Below the pieces are notes generated by a model. It was not told where the DNA came from and made no database searches. It saw only the letters and a program-made list of their open reading frames with translations. Of a DNA stretch of 64,000 nt, positions 18,900 to 28,430 are shown in pieces (position 1 is the stretch's first letter; each line of letters begins with the position of its first letter). Both the position numbers and the translations under genes were made by a program. Origin of the DNA: Sphaerolaimus hirsutus (lineage: Eukaryota > Nematoda > Chromadorea > Monhysterida > Sphaerolaimidae); NCBI GenBank assembly GCA_964036195.1, contig OZ038451.1, positions 17,694,747-17,758,746 of the forward strand, read 5' to 3'.

Positions 18900-19900
18900 G
18901 CGGACCTGGGGCAGTCCCAAGTAGGGAAATGTTTTTCAGCGGCCGGAAAACGGAACGGAAAACGGAAAAAGTTTGCACCTGGCGGAAAACAGAAACGGAA
19001 ACGGAAAAAAATCTCAGCGGCCGGAAAACGGAAACGGAAAAATCAAATTTGCACGGAAATGGAAAAACTTGCTGAAATTTTGCTGGAAAATGGATAAAAT
19101 TTGCTGAAATTTTGCTGGAAGTGAAAAAAATTTGCAGTAATTTTGCTGGGAATGGAAATTTTTGACAATCTGCATGAATTTTTACCAGTTTGGCTGATCA
19201 GAAAACAGAAAGTTGAGCCAGAAAAAGGTATAATGAGGCGGAAAAATGGAAAATTGAGGCAGAAAATGGAAAAAAGGTGGAAAACTGGAAATTGAGGCAG
19301 AAAACGGAAAAAGGCAGAAAAACTGAAAATTTAGCTGGAAAACGAAAAATGAGCCGGAAAAATGAGGCGGAAAAAAAGTTGCCGGAAAACGGAACGGAAA
19401 ATGGAGAAAAAAATTCAGCAGCCGGAAAACGGAAAACAGAAAAAATTTGCCTGCGGATAACGGAAATGGAAAACGGAAATTTGACACCCTAGTCCCAAGT
19501 CATACAAAGTGTCAAAATGTCATGAAATGAAATGGAAACGTCAATTGTCATGACAAATGTTAAGTCAAGTGTCAATTGTCATGACAAATATAAATTAAAG
19601 TGGAAACTGTAAAGGAAATTTTATCCACATCTTTTCTTTTGTATCCAAATCTTGTTGTGGTTTTTGTAGCCAAATCTTATGTGAACATTTGGATACAAAA
19701 GCATAAGATTTGGATATCAAAACATAAGGCTTGGATACCAAAACAAAAATATCAGATACACAATTTACACTCTGCATGACATTTGTCATGACAATCATAC
19801 TTTGCTTGACATTTCAGATGTCAATTGACTCTTTACTTTACATTTGTCATGACAATTGACACTTTGCATGACGTTTTACAAATGTGCCCAGCACACTCCA
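18900..19900. repeat. Introner-like MITE copy inside hAT 18659-20236
   Basis: The left end CCTGGGGCAGTCCCAAG and the right part with TGACATTTCAGATGTCAATT and GACACTTTGCATGACG become one element when the inner hAT is removed. There are many GTCATGACAAATG palindromic units. Confidence 0.65.
18922..19491. mobile_element. Non-autonomous hAT with CCGGAAAACGG array, TSD GTCCCAAG
   Basis: Begins TAGGGAAATG and ends TTTGACACCCTA. Perfect 8-bp duplications GTCCCAAG at 18914-18921 and 19492-19499. The interior is almost wholly GGAAAACGGAAA and GCCGGAAAACGG units. Confidence 0.88.
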
Positions 19901-20302
19901 GTAATCCTTCTACTGAAAATGCAAACCATTCTTATTGATAATTGTAACTTTACACTTGCAGCCAGCTAACAATACCTATTGCATGCAACTTTGGCAGAGT
20001 AATGGAAAAATTTGTCACGCGTTTTTCATGTTTAGGTCTAATTATCACATTTTTCTGGCTTTGCAGGCAAGATTCTGATTTTTTGTAAAATTTCTGTAAA
20101 TTTTTTGTAAAATGGTCCCATTTTATTATTATTTTGGAATAAAATAAAATGAAACAAGAATAAAATTAAAATAAAATACATTTTTATACAATTTTTTACA
20201 ATTTGTATACAAATGATTTTTATAAAACCAACCCTGATCATGATTGATCACCTTAAATTCTTGTTTGGATCCACTTTCTGAAGTCGTGCTCCACCCACAA
20301 AC

Positions 20303-20538
20303 GCGCCGTACAACCTGGTGCCGGTTCCGCAAGTGGAAAAGTTAAGAGTTAAAACTTAAGAGTTGAGTAAATGATAAATGATAAGTTAAGAGTAATGTTA
20401 AAAGTTAAGAGTTGAGTAAAATCATTTGTCGTTTTACTCAACTCTTAACTCTTAACTTTACTCATAACTTGTCATTTGTCATTTTACTCAACTCTTAAGT
20501 TTTAACTCTTAACTTTTCCACTTGCGGAACTGTCCCCA
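20303..20538. repeat. Hairpin MITE with GTTAAGAGTTGAG units
   Basis: Ends GGTGCCGGTTCCGCAAGTGG and CCACTTGCGGAACTGTCCCC. The interior is inverted arrays of AAGTTAAGAGTTGAGTAAA. The terminal GGTGCCRGTTCC resembles the introner-like family, so the two may share a transposase. Confidence 0.7.
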
Positions 20539-20642
20539 GGCGACGGTCCCACACCCTGTAAAGTGTCAAATGTCATGCAAATGTCAAATAATACTTATTT
20601 TAGGAAAGAACCGACTTTATTACTGAAATTTTGACACATTAC

Positions 20643-21968
20643 ACAATTGAGGCGTCTAATTCTAAAAGTCGACAAGTCCACAAAATGCGATTTTGAGTAA
20701 ATCGCATTTTAAGTTTCAGACCCAATTGCGGGCTCGTGGTGCGTGTCCAATAAGACTCTCTCATGTTTTCCATTAAATTCCATATGTTGACAATAAATAA
20801 AGTGTCAAATTTTCAGCTCCTATATCAACCTATATGTGAAAAATGGGGTGTCCATAAAATTCCATTTGGTCAGAGCAAAACTGTTTCGGGGAGGGAGACG
20901 GACTTGTCGACTTCTTGCACGCGAGAACGATTTTGTTCCCTGCGGCGATGGAGCTGCCTTATATGAAAATTATGGACTTCGGACTTTAGTACTAGGTGTC
21001 CACTAGGGTGTCAAATTTCCGTTTTCTGTTTGCATTTTCCGCAGGCAATTTTTTTCTGTTTTTTGTTGCGTTTTCCGGCTGCTGAATTTGTTTTTCCGTT
21101 TTGCATTCCGTTTTCTGGCCACTAAATTTTCCGTTTCTGTTTTTCCGGCTGATTTTCCGTTTTCCGGTCAAATTTTTAGTTTTTCCATCTTTTTTCTGTT
21201 TTCCGGCTCAATTTCCAGTTTTTCCACTTTTTTTTCCCATTTTCCACCTCAATTTTCCATTTTTCTGCCTCATTTTACCTTTTTCCATCTTTTTTTCTGT
21301 TTTCTGGCTCAATTTCCAGTTTTTCCACCTTTTTTCCCATTTTCCACCTCAATTTTCCATTTTTCTGCCTCATTTTACCTTTTTCTGGCTCAACTTTCTG
21401 TTTTCTGTTACAGCCAAATTGGTAAACATTCATGCAAATTGTCAATTATGTGAATTTTTTCTGTTTCCAGCAAAATTTATGCACATTTTTTCCACTTGCG
21501 ACAAAATTTCAGCAAATTTTCTCATTTCCATGCAAATTACATTTTTCCGTTTACGTTTTTCCAGGCCCTTTTTCCGTTTTTCGGCCGCTGAAATTTTTTT
21601 CCCTTTTCCCTTTCCCGCCAAGTGCAAACTTTTTTTCCGTTTTCCGTTCCGTTTTCCGGCCGCTGAATTTTTTTCCGTAAAAATTTTTTTTTTGACACCC
21701 TAGTGTCCACAGACTTATCACATTTCTTGCGTTTTTTCCCATAAAAAAGGATGCGGAGGATGGACTTGTCGACTTCTTGCCCAAATTTTTAGCATTTTTC
21801 CCCATAAATGTAAATTTTGGCACTATGCCATAAGGGCATGTGAGCTCAAAAAATTTATGGAAATTATGAAAAATGTGCAGACGTAGACCCAGATGACGTT
21901 TACGGGCCTAACTCGAAATTTTCATATTTTGGACCTGTCGACTTTTGGAATTGGACGCCTCAATTTGT
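20643..21968. repeat. TIR element with ends ACAATTGAGGCGTCTAATTC
   Basis: The inverted terminal region includes AATTGAGGCGTC, AAAAGTCGAC and GACTTGTCGACTTCTTG. It is nested in an introner-like MITE and hosts the hAT at 21004-21702. Confidence 0.6.
21004..21702. mobile_element. Non-autonomous hAT with TTTTCCGTTTTCCGG array, TSD GTGTCCAC
   Basis: Ends TAGGGTGTCAAATTTCCG and TTTGACACCCTA with perfect duplications GTGTCCAC (20996-21003 and 21703-21710). Its motif is the reverse complement of that in the elements at 18922 and 57108, so it is the same family in the other orientation. Long Phe-rich open frames across it are repeat artefacts. Confidence 0.92.
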
Positions 21969-22030
21969 GCTTTATGACAATTTGCATGAACTTTGACACT
22001 TTGCAGGGTGCGCAATCCCCTCCAGAAAGG

Positions 22031-23130
22031 GAAGAGTGATCCACAACCAGAAACATTTTGAACGCCATGGCTTTACTTTATCACCATATCGCATTCGTGG
22101 CAGGATGGATTAGCGCCAGCAATGGCAATAAACCAGGCAATAAATTTCACTCTTTACGACAAAATCGAGTAAAAAATAGCTGTATGGGTTGCCGGCAGTG
22201 CGATATTATGGCTACACAAAAATCGCTCCTGCTTCCTCAGTGCAGTGTACCTGGAAATCAACTTTCATTGTTCTATGTTGGCTTGTTGCCATGGCGAACG
22301 GAGGAGCAGCGGTATCTGGTGGAACAAGCGCATTTGCTATTTAGGCAGCACTTTCACTCAATCCGAGTGCACTGGCGTGTGATAAGAGTGATAAGCAGGC
22401 TTGAAAATTTATTTATGCCAAACCCTCGCGGTTATTTAGAGGGTTTTTTGTGTTCGAGGAAGCAGTCAAGCGCACGTGCGCTAGAGCACACAGGCAACAA
22501 AAGGCGCCTTTCGAAATTTGATATTTTGGGTGAAAAGTATGGAAACGCTAGCCAACTTTGGCACGTAGTGACTTCTCGAGTTATCATAAACTTTTAACCA
22601 CTTGTCAATATGCGGGATTAGCAATGGCTGAGGCAAGGAAATGATGTATTTACAGCATCATGTGTTTCGAATAGTTTATAAGTAGCGGTATGGATGGCCG
22701 CAGTTTTTATGTCCATGTTGTGGCCGGATTACACTCGTGACTTTTTCCGCGAGCCCTTTGATATTTGTTAATGGGCGACCGTTATTAGCCGTCATGGAAT
22801 GAATAAAATTACATTACCCTATAGTTTACTGACTACTACCAAATACATAAAAGCAGATTGATGACACGACACTGCTAAGGTTAAAAAAATCGATGAAATC
22901 CGCTATATTTTAACACACGTCTGCGATAAAAACTATGTACGGTTTGCGTTATACACACCATCAGTCATAATATTGACAAATGAAAGGTTTTGCAAATACA
23001 CCTTTGTTGTCGGGGAAAAAAACAACAGAAAAGCCTCGCTAGTGGAGGTTTTTTGTATTTTTTTTTTGTCGCTGGCTACAAAAGTGCATGTGCAAAATTT
23101 GTCATTTAATATTGTGGACGATGGCTGGTG
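22031..23130. other. Intergenic, no supported gene
   Basis: A 179-codon plus-strand frame (22058-22597) exists but has no recognisable motif. The remainder is AT-rich and featureless to me. Confidence 0.4.
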
Positions 23131-23552
23131 GTGTATTTATGAAGCGTGAATGGACTAGGGTAAGATTCGGATGGGTTTGACGTTTTGGGCTTGGAATTGC
23201 TTTCTTGAATTTTCGGGATCGGGGTTGGGATCTCGTTATTAGCATAAGAATTTCGCTATCAGAATTGGGAGTCTGGCCAAAAGTTTGGGATTTGGGATTG
23301 TTTCTCTGGATCTTTAACAAAAACGTCTAAAAATGCACTTGGATTTCAGAGAAGTGGCATAAAATGCACAAAGGATATTTGCATTCACATTTCTCACATT
23401 TGCAGCAGTCATTTTTCCACTGTCCATCTTTCACATTGGAATTTGGTGATTTTTTGGATTGGGATTTTCAAATTTCGGAATCAGGATCGCTAAATACCAA
23501 GACTTATTGGGATTCGGGATCAGGATCCTGTTTGAAACCTAGCCTAGTGTAG
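23131..23552. repeat. Degraded CCCGATCCC-family copy
   Basis: TAGGGTAAGATTCGGATGGG, GGGATCGGGGTTGGGATC, then GGATTCGGGATCAGGATCC and TGTTTGAAACCTAG near the right end. It is the same family as 1281-1952 but diverged. No duplication was recognised. Confidence 0.55.
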
Positions 23553-23851
23553 TAGTTAAGTTCAATCAACTACTACACTAGGGATGGCACTTAATTGATT
23601 ATTAAAAAATCTGTCGTTTTTTAAAATCGCAGGATTCAATCTGAGTCCTTGTCGTCAGACTAAAGCAATGTGAACGCACCTTAAACCGTCGAACTCATTG
23701 CCTTCAAAACACAATCAAGTAATTATTGAGAAAATCTACAAATTTATTTCAAACAGCACTAGCTCTCAAATGCGCAACTTGACACGCTAAAGCAAAACAA
23801 ATCTCAAACCTTGGACACATAAAACCCCAAAAAATCCGACAAAAAACCCCA

Positions 23852-24540
23852 TCACTCCTCCTCATCCAAAATCCTCGCAAACTGTCTATCATCCACAGTA
23901 TCCTCAGGCCCCCTCAACTTCGGCTGCAGTCCCTGGGTGACCTGCTCGGGCCGCCTGACCATGCGCTCGCCCGTGACGGGGTCCTTGTACACGTAGACCG
24001 CGTAGCCGATGGTGCAGCCCAGCGCCGACCACGCCATGATGAAGTAGAGCGAGTTCAGACCCAGGGCGTAGCGGGTGATTCTGGGGGGGGGGGGGTGGGG
24101 GATGGAAGGGGTTGTGTTGGTGCAGTTATGGAGCTGAAATTATGAATACGCGATCAGAATAACATGCGATTCTGAGGGGTCCGTTAAGAAATTCAAAAAC
24201 GAATTAAGGGTATAAAGTTACATAAAAAGTCTGGGGCCTCCAATGGGGGGTACCCCCCACCCTAAACCGCCCAATGTCCTTGTCTTCCTATATTGAGATA
24301 TTTTACACTTACTTTTCTTCCTTCTACACCTTGAAAAAGCCTATATATCGAACATCCGCAACACCACCCCCTATCTATCCGGAGGAGCAATTTGCTATCT
24401 ATGCAAGCCCCGGACCCCTGAATGAATTTATGTGAAGAAGTAAGCCAACACTACTGGGGGGGGGGGGTCGGGAACGAGGGTGGGTAGGGAACAGAAGAAA
24501 GGCAGGCAAGATTAATTTGAACTGACCTTTTAGTGTCCAT
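23852..24540 (-). CDS. Small single-pass membrane protein, 80 residues, family not recognised
   Basis: Two exons: 24540-24527 (14 nt, MDTK plus two bases of R) and 24080-23852. The donor GTCAGT and a C-rich acceptor are phase-consistent. The product reads MDTKRITRYALGLNSLYF, then a hydrophobic segment IMAWSALGCTIGYAVYVY (about residues 19-36), a KDPVTGERMVRRPEQV stretch and an acidic end ILDEEE. Size and layout resemble small mitochondrial or ER inner-membrane factors, but I cannot assign a family. It is third in a tight minus-strand run behind RPB9 and NOP10, with its ATG 154 bp after the NOP10 stop. Co-expression is therefore possible. Confidence 0.8.
24219..24421. repeat. S-family fragment in the intron of the small membrane gene
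   Basis: GGGGCCTCCAATGGGGGG, then ATATTGAGATATTTTACAC, AAAAAGCCTATATATCGAAC and GAGGAGCAATTTGCTATCTA. This matches the S family in inverse orientation, ending in CCGGACCCCTG. Confidence 0.55.
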
Positions 24541-24694
24541 GTTCTTTCCAATAAGTCGGCTCCGCCAAAACTGCCTCAACTGACGGCGCACCCCAAACAA
24601 CATAACAAAAGATTGACAAAACTCGGTTAAATTTTATCTACCAGCAAAAAACAACGAAAATTATTCTACAGAAAACAGTTTTTATATTCAAAAT

Positions 24695-25420
24695 TTAATA
24701 TTTCACTTTTGGCTGTTGGGTGGGCAACAGGCCGAATCGCTGCTTGATCTGAATCCGATACTTTGAGTACTTGTCCTCAGGGGAGAATCGAGCTGCGGAT
24801 TTGTTGTTGGGTCACAGTTATGGTAAAGCAGTTTCGCTGTCAACCAGTGTGCGTTCCGGCTATGGGCCCACACACGCTAGTTGACATCGACACCAAATGT
24901 CAACTGGTGCCGATCTCGATTCAAAGCTTGCTGACGAGTGGATGAACGACATTCAAATGCAATCTTTGAATTAGGAACGGAACCAGTTGACATTTGGTGT
25001 CGATGTCAACTAGCGGGTGGGGGGGGCTATACAGCTGTATGTCTGACTCATAACCATAAATACTTGAGTGGTTTCTACATAATAAAACTCTTGTAAAAAT
25101 GGGGCCGAAAAAATATTTTTCCCACCCCCAGGGTGAAATGGAGTGGTTTCTGGTGGCACCCAAAAGTTGAAAATTCTGACAATTTTTCACTCGTAAATAA
25201 CTTCGCGTGAACAAATTTCCACAAGCAGCAGCGCCAGAAACAAGCCGACGCCAGTAGAACCTTCGAGGGTCCTCTCCCAACAATCCACCGGCACAAAATA
25301 AACCAGAAAACAAGCAAAAATACCCGGATGCGCGCAGAATGTTTTCTGGCCGTCCGGACCGCGTTTCTGCAGCGTATAAACCCGCTCGCCCTGATCGTCT
25401 AAGAAGTAACGCAGGTACAT
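24695..25420 (-). CDS. NOP10: H/ACA snoRNP subunit NOP10
   Basis: Two exons: 25420-25324 and 24792-24695, exactly 64 residues, the usual NOP10 length. NOP10 binds dyskerin/Cbf5 in box H/ACA particles that direct rRNA and snRNA pseudouridylation and telomerase RNA biogenesis. Exon 1 reads [19 protein letters not shown], with CAHP at its end. Exon 2 continues [20 protein letters not shown], then GLLPTQQPK. The split Ala codon (G + CT) proves the join. The 531-bp intron carries a P-family MITE. On the minus strand an AG (GGGTGCAG) lies five bases before the ATG, as a cis or trans splice acceptor would. The RPB9 stop is about 275 bp upstream on the same strand. Confidence 0.97.
24865..25028. repeat. 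P-family palindromic MITE in NOP10 intron
   Basis: Ends GGGCCCACACACGCTAGTTG and a mutated inverse ending CAACTAGCGGGTGGG. GGCTAT is found on both sides. It is a nearly uninterrupted copy, useful as the family reference. Confidence 0.75.
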
Positions 25421-25695
25421 TATACTGCACCCGTGCACACCCCAGCGGCTGACTTCAGATGGCTATTGCTAAAAGCAATGAATTTGTTGGTGTGGTGATG
25501 AAGACATTCAAGATTGAATTAATGGAGATATGTAGATGGCGAGTAAACTCATGGTTTTCACAACCGTTCAGAAACGACAGCAAAAATTTAATTTAATCCA
25601 AATAGCGTCGCTCACGTTCATGAGACTTTCATTTGTAAGCAAACTTGAACATTAAAAAATTTTACACACAAAAACGAGATACGTAAATAAGTGAA

Positions 25696-27004
25696 TCACT
25701 CGGTCCACCTCCAAGCCGCACTGTGGATTCTACACACGTAGTAGAGCTTCATCTGGTCGTCCTTGGTGCTGCTGGCTTGGAAAAACACGGCGTCGTTGTG
25801 GCTGCACTTGGGCAGTTGTGGTCGTCCGATCTGAAATTGGTTGAGTAAAATTTAATTTGTGCAAAAGAAACTTTGCCGTAGAAACATAATGCGTAGGTGT
25901 AAATGTTGGCAAAATATCAAAACCACACCACTGACTACACCCTTGCACTGAAATGNNNNNNNNNNNNNNNNNNNNNNNNNNNNNNNNNNNNNNNNNNNNN
26001 NNNNNNNNNNNNNNNNNNNNNNNNNNNNNNNNNNNNNNNNNNNNNNNNNNNNNNNNNNNNNNNNNNNNNNNNNNNNNNNNNNNNNNNNNNNNNNNNNNNN
26101 NNNNNNNNNNNNNNNNNNNNNNNNNNNNNNNNNNNNNNNNNNNNNNNNNNNNNNNTGAAATCTACCACATGAATAGTAAGGCAAACACTCTTCATGATAG
26201 TAGATAAATCGCATTGCACGTAGAAGGATGGTGGCTGATTTTTTATTTACATTTTATTTTACGTTTCCCACGGTATTTTAAAATGTTTTACGTTTTACTA
26301 CATGTAAATATTCAAAATTTGGAAAACGTATTATCGTTTTACCAAAAATACCAGTATTTTAACAACTCTGCTAGGATGGCTCACCTGGGCAGCGTGGGGT
26401 CGTGCACCACGTCGGCGACGATCTGCGTCATGGTGTCCACCTCGTGCATGATCTTGTTCACGTAGATGCACGGGTTGTCGGCGATCTCCTCGTGGCCGCA
26501 ATGCCGGCACGAGTACATCAGCACGCGCTCCGCCTTGTTCTCCTTCGGGTACAGCATGTTGTCGCTGCGAGAACAGTTCGACGGTGACGTTTGAGTTCAC
26601 GGTTCAATTTACCGTATGACCTCGAGTTAACCCCCCTCAAAATGGGATGTCGAAATAATAAACCCCCATGAGTATTTCTAGTAATACGGTGTATCAGCGA
26701 GACTTGAACCAGCGGGGTTTAGCTAGAAAAACCGGTATTTACCACCAGAAAAGATCGTGGGGAGTTAAAGGGTAGTCCCGTTAAATTTTACTAGAGTTGA
26801 GCACACAAAAATTCGATACTTCAAAGGTTGCCACTAACAAAATACTATGGCGAATACGAAACACACAAAAAATCGCAAATCGGTAGTTGGCAACGAGGGC
26901 AGCCGCCCGCATAAAGCATCTGCCACTAACCATTCCCTGCAAAATTTGATACCCACAAATCCAGGACCACTACTCCTTTCAGCTCCACTGATATCCATGG
27001 CCAT
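25696..27004 (-). CDS. POLR2I: RNA polymerase II subunit RPB9 (frame broken in exon 3)
   Basis: Three exons: 27004-26931, 26564-26385 and 25830-25696. RPB9 sits at the Pol II jaw and affects start-site choice, fidelity and TFIIS-stimulated cleavage. Exon 1 gives [19 protein letters not shown] then KFCREC across the junction; exon 2 gives [45 protein letters not shown] and DPTLP. The N-terminal zinc ribbon (CREC, CRHC) is intact. Exon 3 starts RSDDHNCP, then the frame must shift by one base (CCC where four C are expected) to reach [17 protein letters not shown] and WRWTE. The last zinc ligand is also missing in the readable frame. Intron 2 contains the 200-N gap and a K-family fragment. Confidence 0.93.
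25956..26155. other. Assembly gap, 200 N
   Basis: Exactly 200 N in RPB9 intron 2, probably a placeholder of fixed size. Confidence 0.99.
26225..26372. repeat. K-family hAT fragment
   Basis: TTTTACGTTTCCCACGG, TGTTTTACGTTTTACTAC and the right terminus ATTTTAACAACTCTG match the element at 41717-42235. The left end was lost, perhaps into the gap. Confidence 0.55.
26606..26775. repeat. Half of an ACCGTATNACCTCGA-type MITE
   Basis: TTTACCGTATGACCTCGAGT followed by AACCCCCCTCAAAATGGG, as in the elements at 50685 and 57059. It lies in RPB9 intron 1. Confidence 0.5.
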
Positions 27005-27466
27005 CGAAAAATCTAGCGACAATGTAATTCAGATTATTTTTATCATATTATGTGTATCTATGAGAAAACTAAACAGCTCAGTTCTCGCGATATAAAGATT
27101 CTTTAATCTGATAGGATTATTTGTATCCAGTTTTTTTTCTTCAAATTTCAGACGTTCAACGATCACCAAATAGAAAAAACTTTCATTTCAATGTTTTACT
27201 GTTCCACAGAATGGACCTAAAAAGTTTTGATGAATCATTCAAAGAAACTAATTCGAACCATTTAATATTTACATCGAAACATTCAATATGTTAGATATAC
27301 CTTACAGGGACACCAATACTTTGCAATTAGCACATTCAGCTTGCATCGAATTTGGAACAGTAAGTATACGTAAGATATTCCGAAATCTATAAGAATATTA
27401 ATCTTAAGAATCTATAATCGTTTAAAAAAATAATTTATGTACTTACATAATATTTTGACTCAAGAA
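27005..27466. other. Upstream of RPB9, no recognised content
   Basis: AT-rich. It should contain the RPB9 promoter or, if the genes form an operon, the promoter of the run. I could not place elements. Confidence 0.4.
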
Positions 27467-27555
27467 TAGTGATGGAAAATGCGCCAGAGTTTTGGCGCCA
27501 AGCGCCATGGCGCTCTCTGCTTTGACGTCAACGCCATGGCGCTTTCCCATCACTA
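27467..27555. mobile_element. 89-bp hAT-like element with GGCGCCATGGCGC core
   Basis: Ends TAGTGATGGAAAATGCGCC and GGCGCTTTCCCATCACTA. Flanks CTCAAGAA and CTCAAGAC agree at 7 of 8 positions. It is one of the smallest complete elements here. Confidence 0.8.
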
Positions 27556-27737
27556 CTCAAGACATAGATTATCAAGCCACAAACGTGAATGAATACTGAC
27601 ATGATAGTATTTCACAGAATCACAAAGGAAAATTGATTTTTAGATATGGAAGACGTTGAGCAGTCTTTTTTCACAACTCATTTTGCATGTGCAAATCTAC
27701 GAGCTTTGCTATAGCGACTAAACGAACATTTGTGGCC

Positions 27738-27975
27738 ACACACACTAGTAAACCATCGAAATTTGGTATACTCATAAATCTGCTTTGAACATATTTAAGT
27801 TTACTAGAAAGAACGATTTTTCACCATTCAGAGTGGTTAACAGAATCAGGATTCTAGTCAACTCAAATGTGTTTGAAAGCAGATGTATGAGTTTCCCAAA
27901 TTTAGGTGGCGCACTAGTGTGCGCAGACTTTGATAATAATATAAACACTTGGAAAGCACTTAAAACTGAGCACTA
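27738..27975. repeat. Diverged P-like palindrome
   Basis: GGCCACACACACTAGTAAAC and an inverted GGCGCACTAGTGTGCGC bound AATTTGG / CCAAATTTAGG arms. No target duplication was recognised. Confidence 0.45.
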
Positions 27976-28430
27976 GTAGACTATGTAGAATTGTAAAACG
28001 ATCAGAGTAACCAAAAAAAGAAAACAAATCACATCACGATTTTGGCATAAATATATCACATGCTGTGCGGGACCAACCCAAAAACAGATATAAATATTCG
28101 ATGAAATTAAATTGGAAATAACATGCTTTGTAACAATATTTAGCATTTGTGAGGATCATTTACATCACAATTTACATGGGTCATTGAATTTATAATTTAC
28201 AAGTTAACTTAAAATTTACATGATTCCAATTTGACCATATCGATGCGCACTTGATGATTGAGGGCTCCTAGTTTTCATCACAACATAATTAGCCATAGCT
28301 CGTTTCTCAACCCGCAAGACTCCTGTGCGAATGGGGAATCTGGACAATCCCTATTTGCACATAAAATAGATTTACACTTCCAATTTTCGTAATCACTGAG
28401 GGAAGCTGACATGCTATTATCACACGGAAA
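27976..28430. other. Downstream of the F-box gene, no recognised content
   Basis: AT-rich sequence with no repeat or coding signal that I can support. The 3' UTR of the F-box gene should end here. Confidence 0.4.

Larger units (their letters stand above)
18659..20236. mobile_element. hAT element, TSD ATCATGAT, host of two nested insertions
   Basis: Ends CAGGGTTGGCAAAATCTC and ATAAAACCAACCCTG with perfect duplications ATCATGAT (18651-18658 and 20237-20244). The interior near both ends is AATAAAATAAAATAAA / TTTTGTAAAATTG repeats. An introner-like MITE lies inside it, and inside that the hAT at 18922-19491. Confidence 0.9.
20542..22022. repeat. Introner-like MITE copy split by further insertions
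   Basis: Left GACGGTCCCACACCCTGTAA with GTGTCAAATGTCATGC; right CTTTGACACTTTGCAGGG. An element with ends CAATTGAGGCGTC and GACGCCTCAATTTG (about 20643-21968) lies inside and itself contains the hAT at 21004-21702. Confidence 0.65.

Noticed and set aside
21101..21703. 200-residue Phe-rich plus-strand frame
   Set aside because: It runs exactly over the TTTTCCGTTTTCCGG array of a hAT element with known boundaries (21004-21702).
22058..22597. 179-residue plus-strand frame starting MNAMALLYHH
   Set aside because: No recognisable domain, no flanking splice sites of quality, and adjacent to repeats. It could be real and lineage-specific, but the evidence is too thin.
25852..26219. Open frames crossing the N run
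   Set aside because: They exist only because N codons are not read as stops.
26331..26600. Minus-strand frame [20 protein letters not shown]
   Set aside because: Wrong-frame reading of RPB9 exon 2; the correct frame gives the zinc-ribbon sequence.
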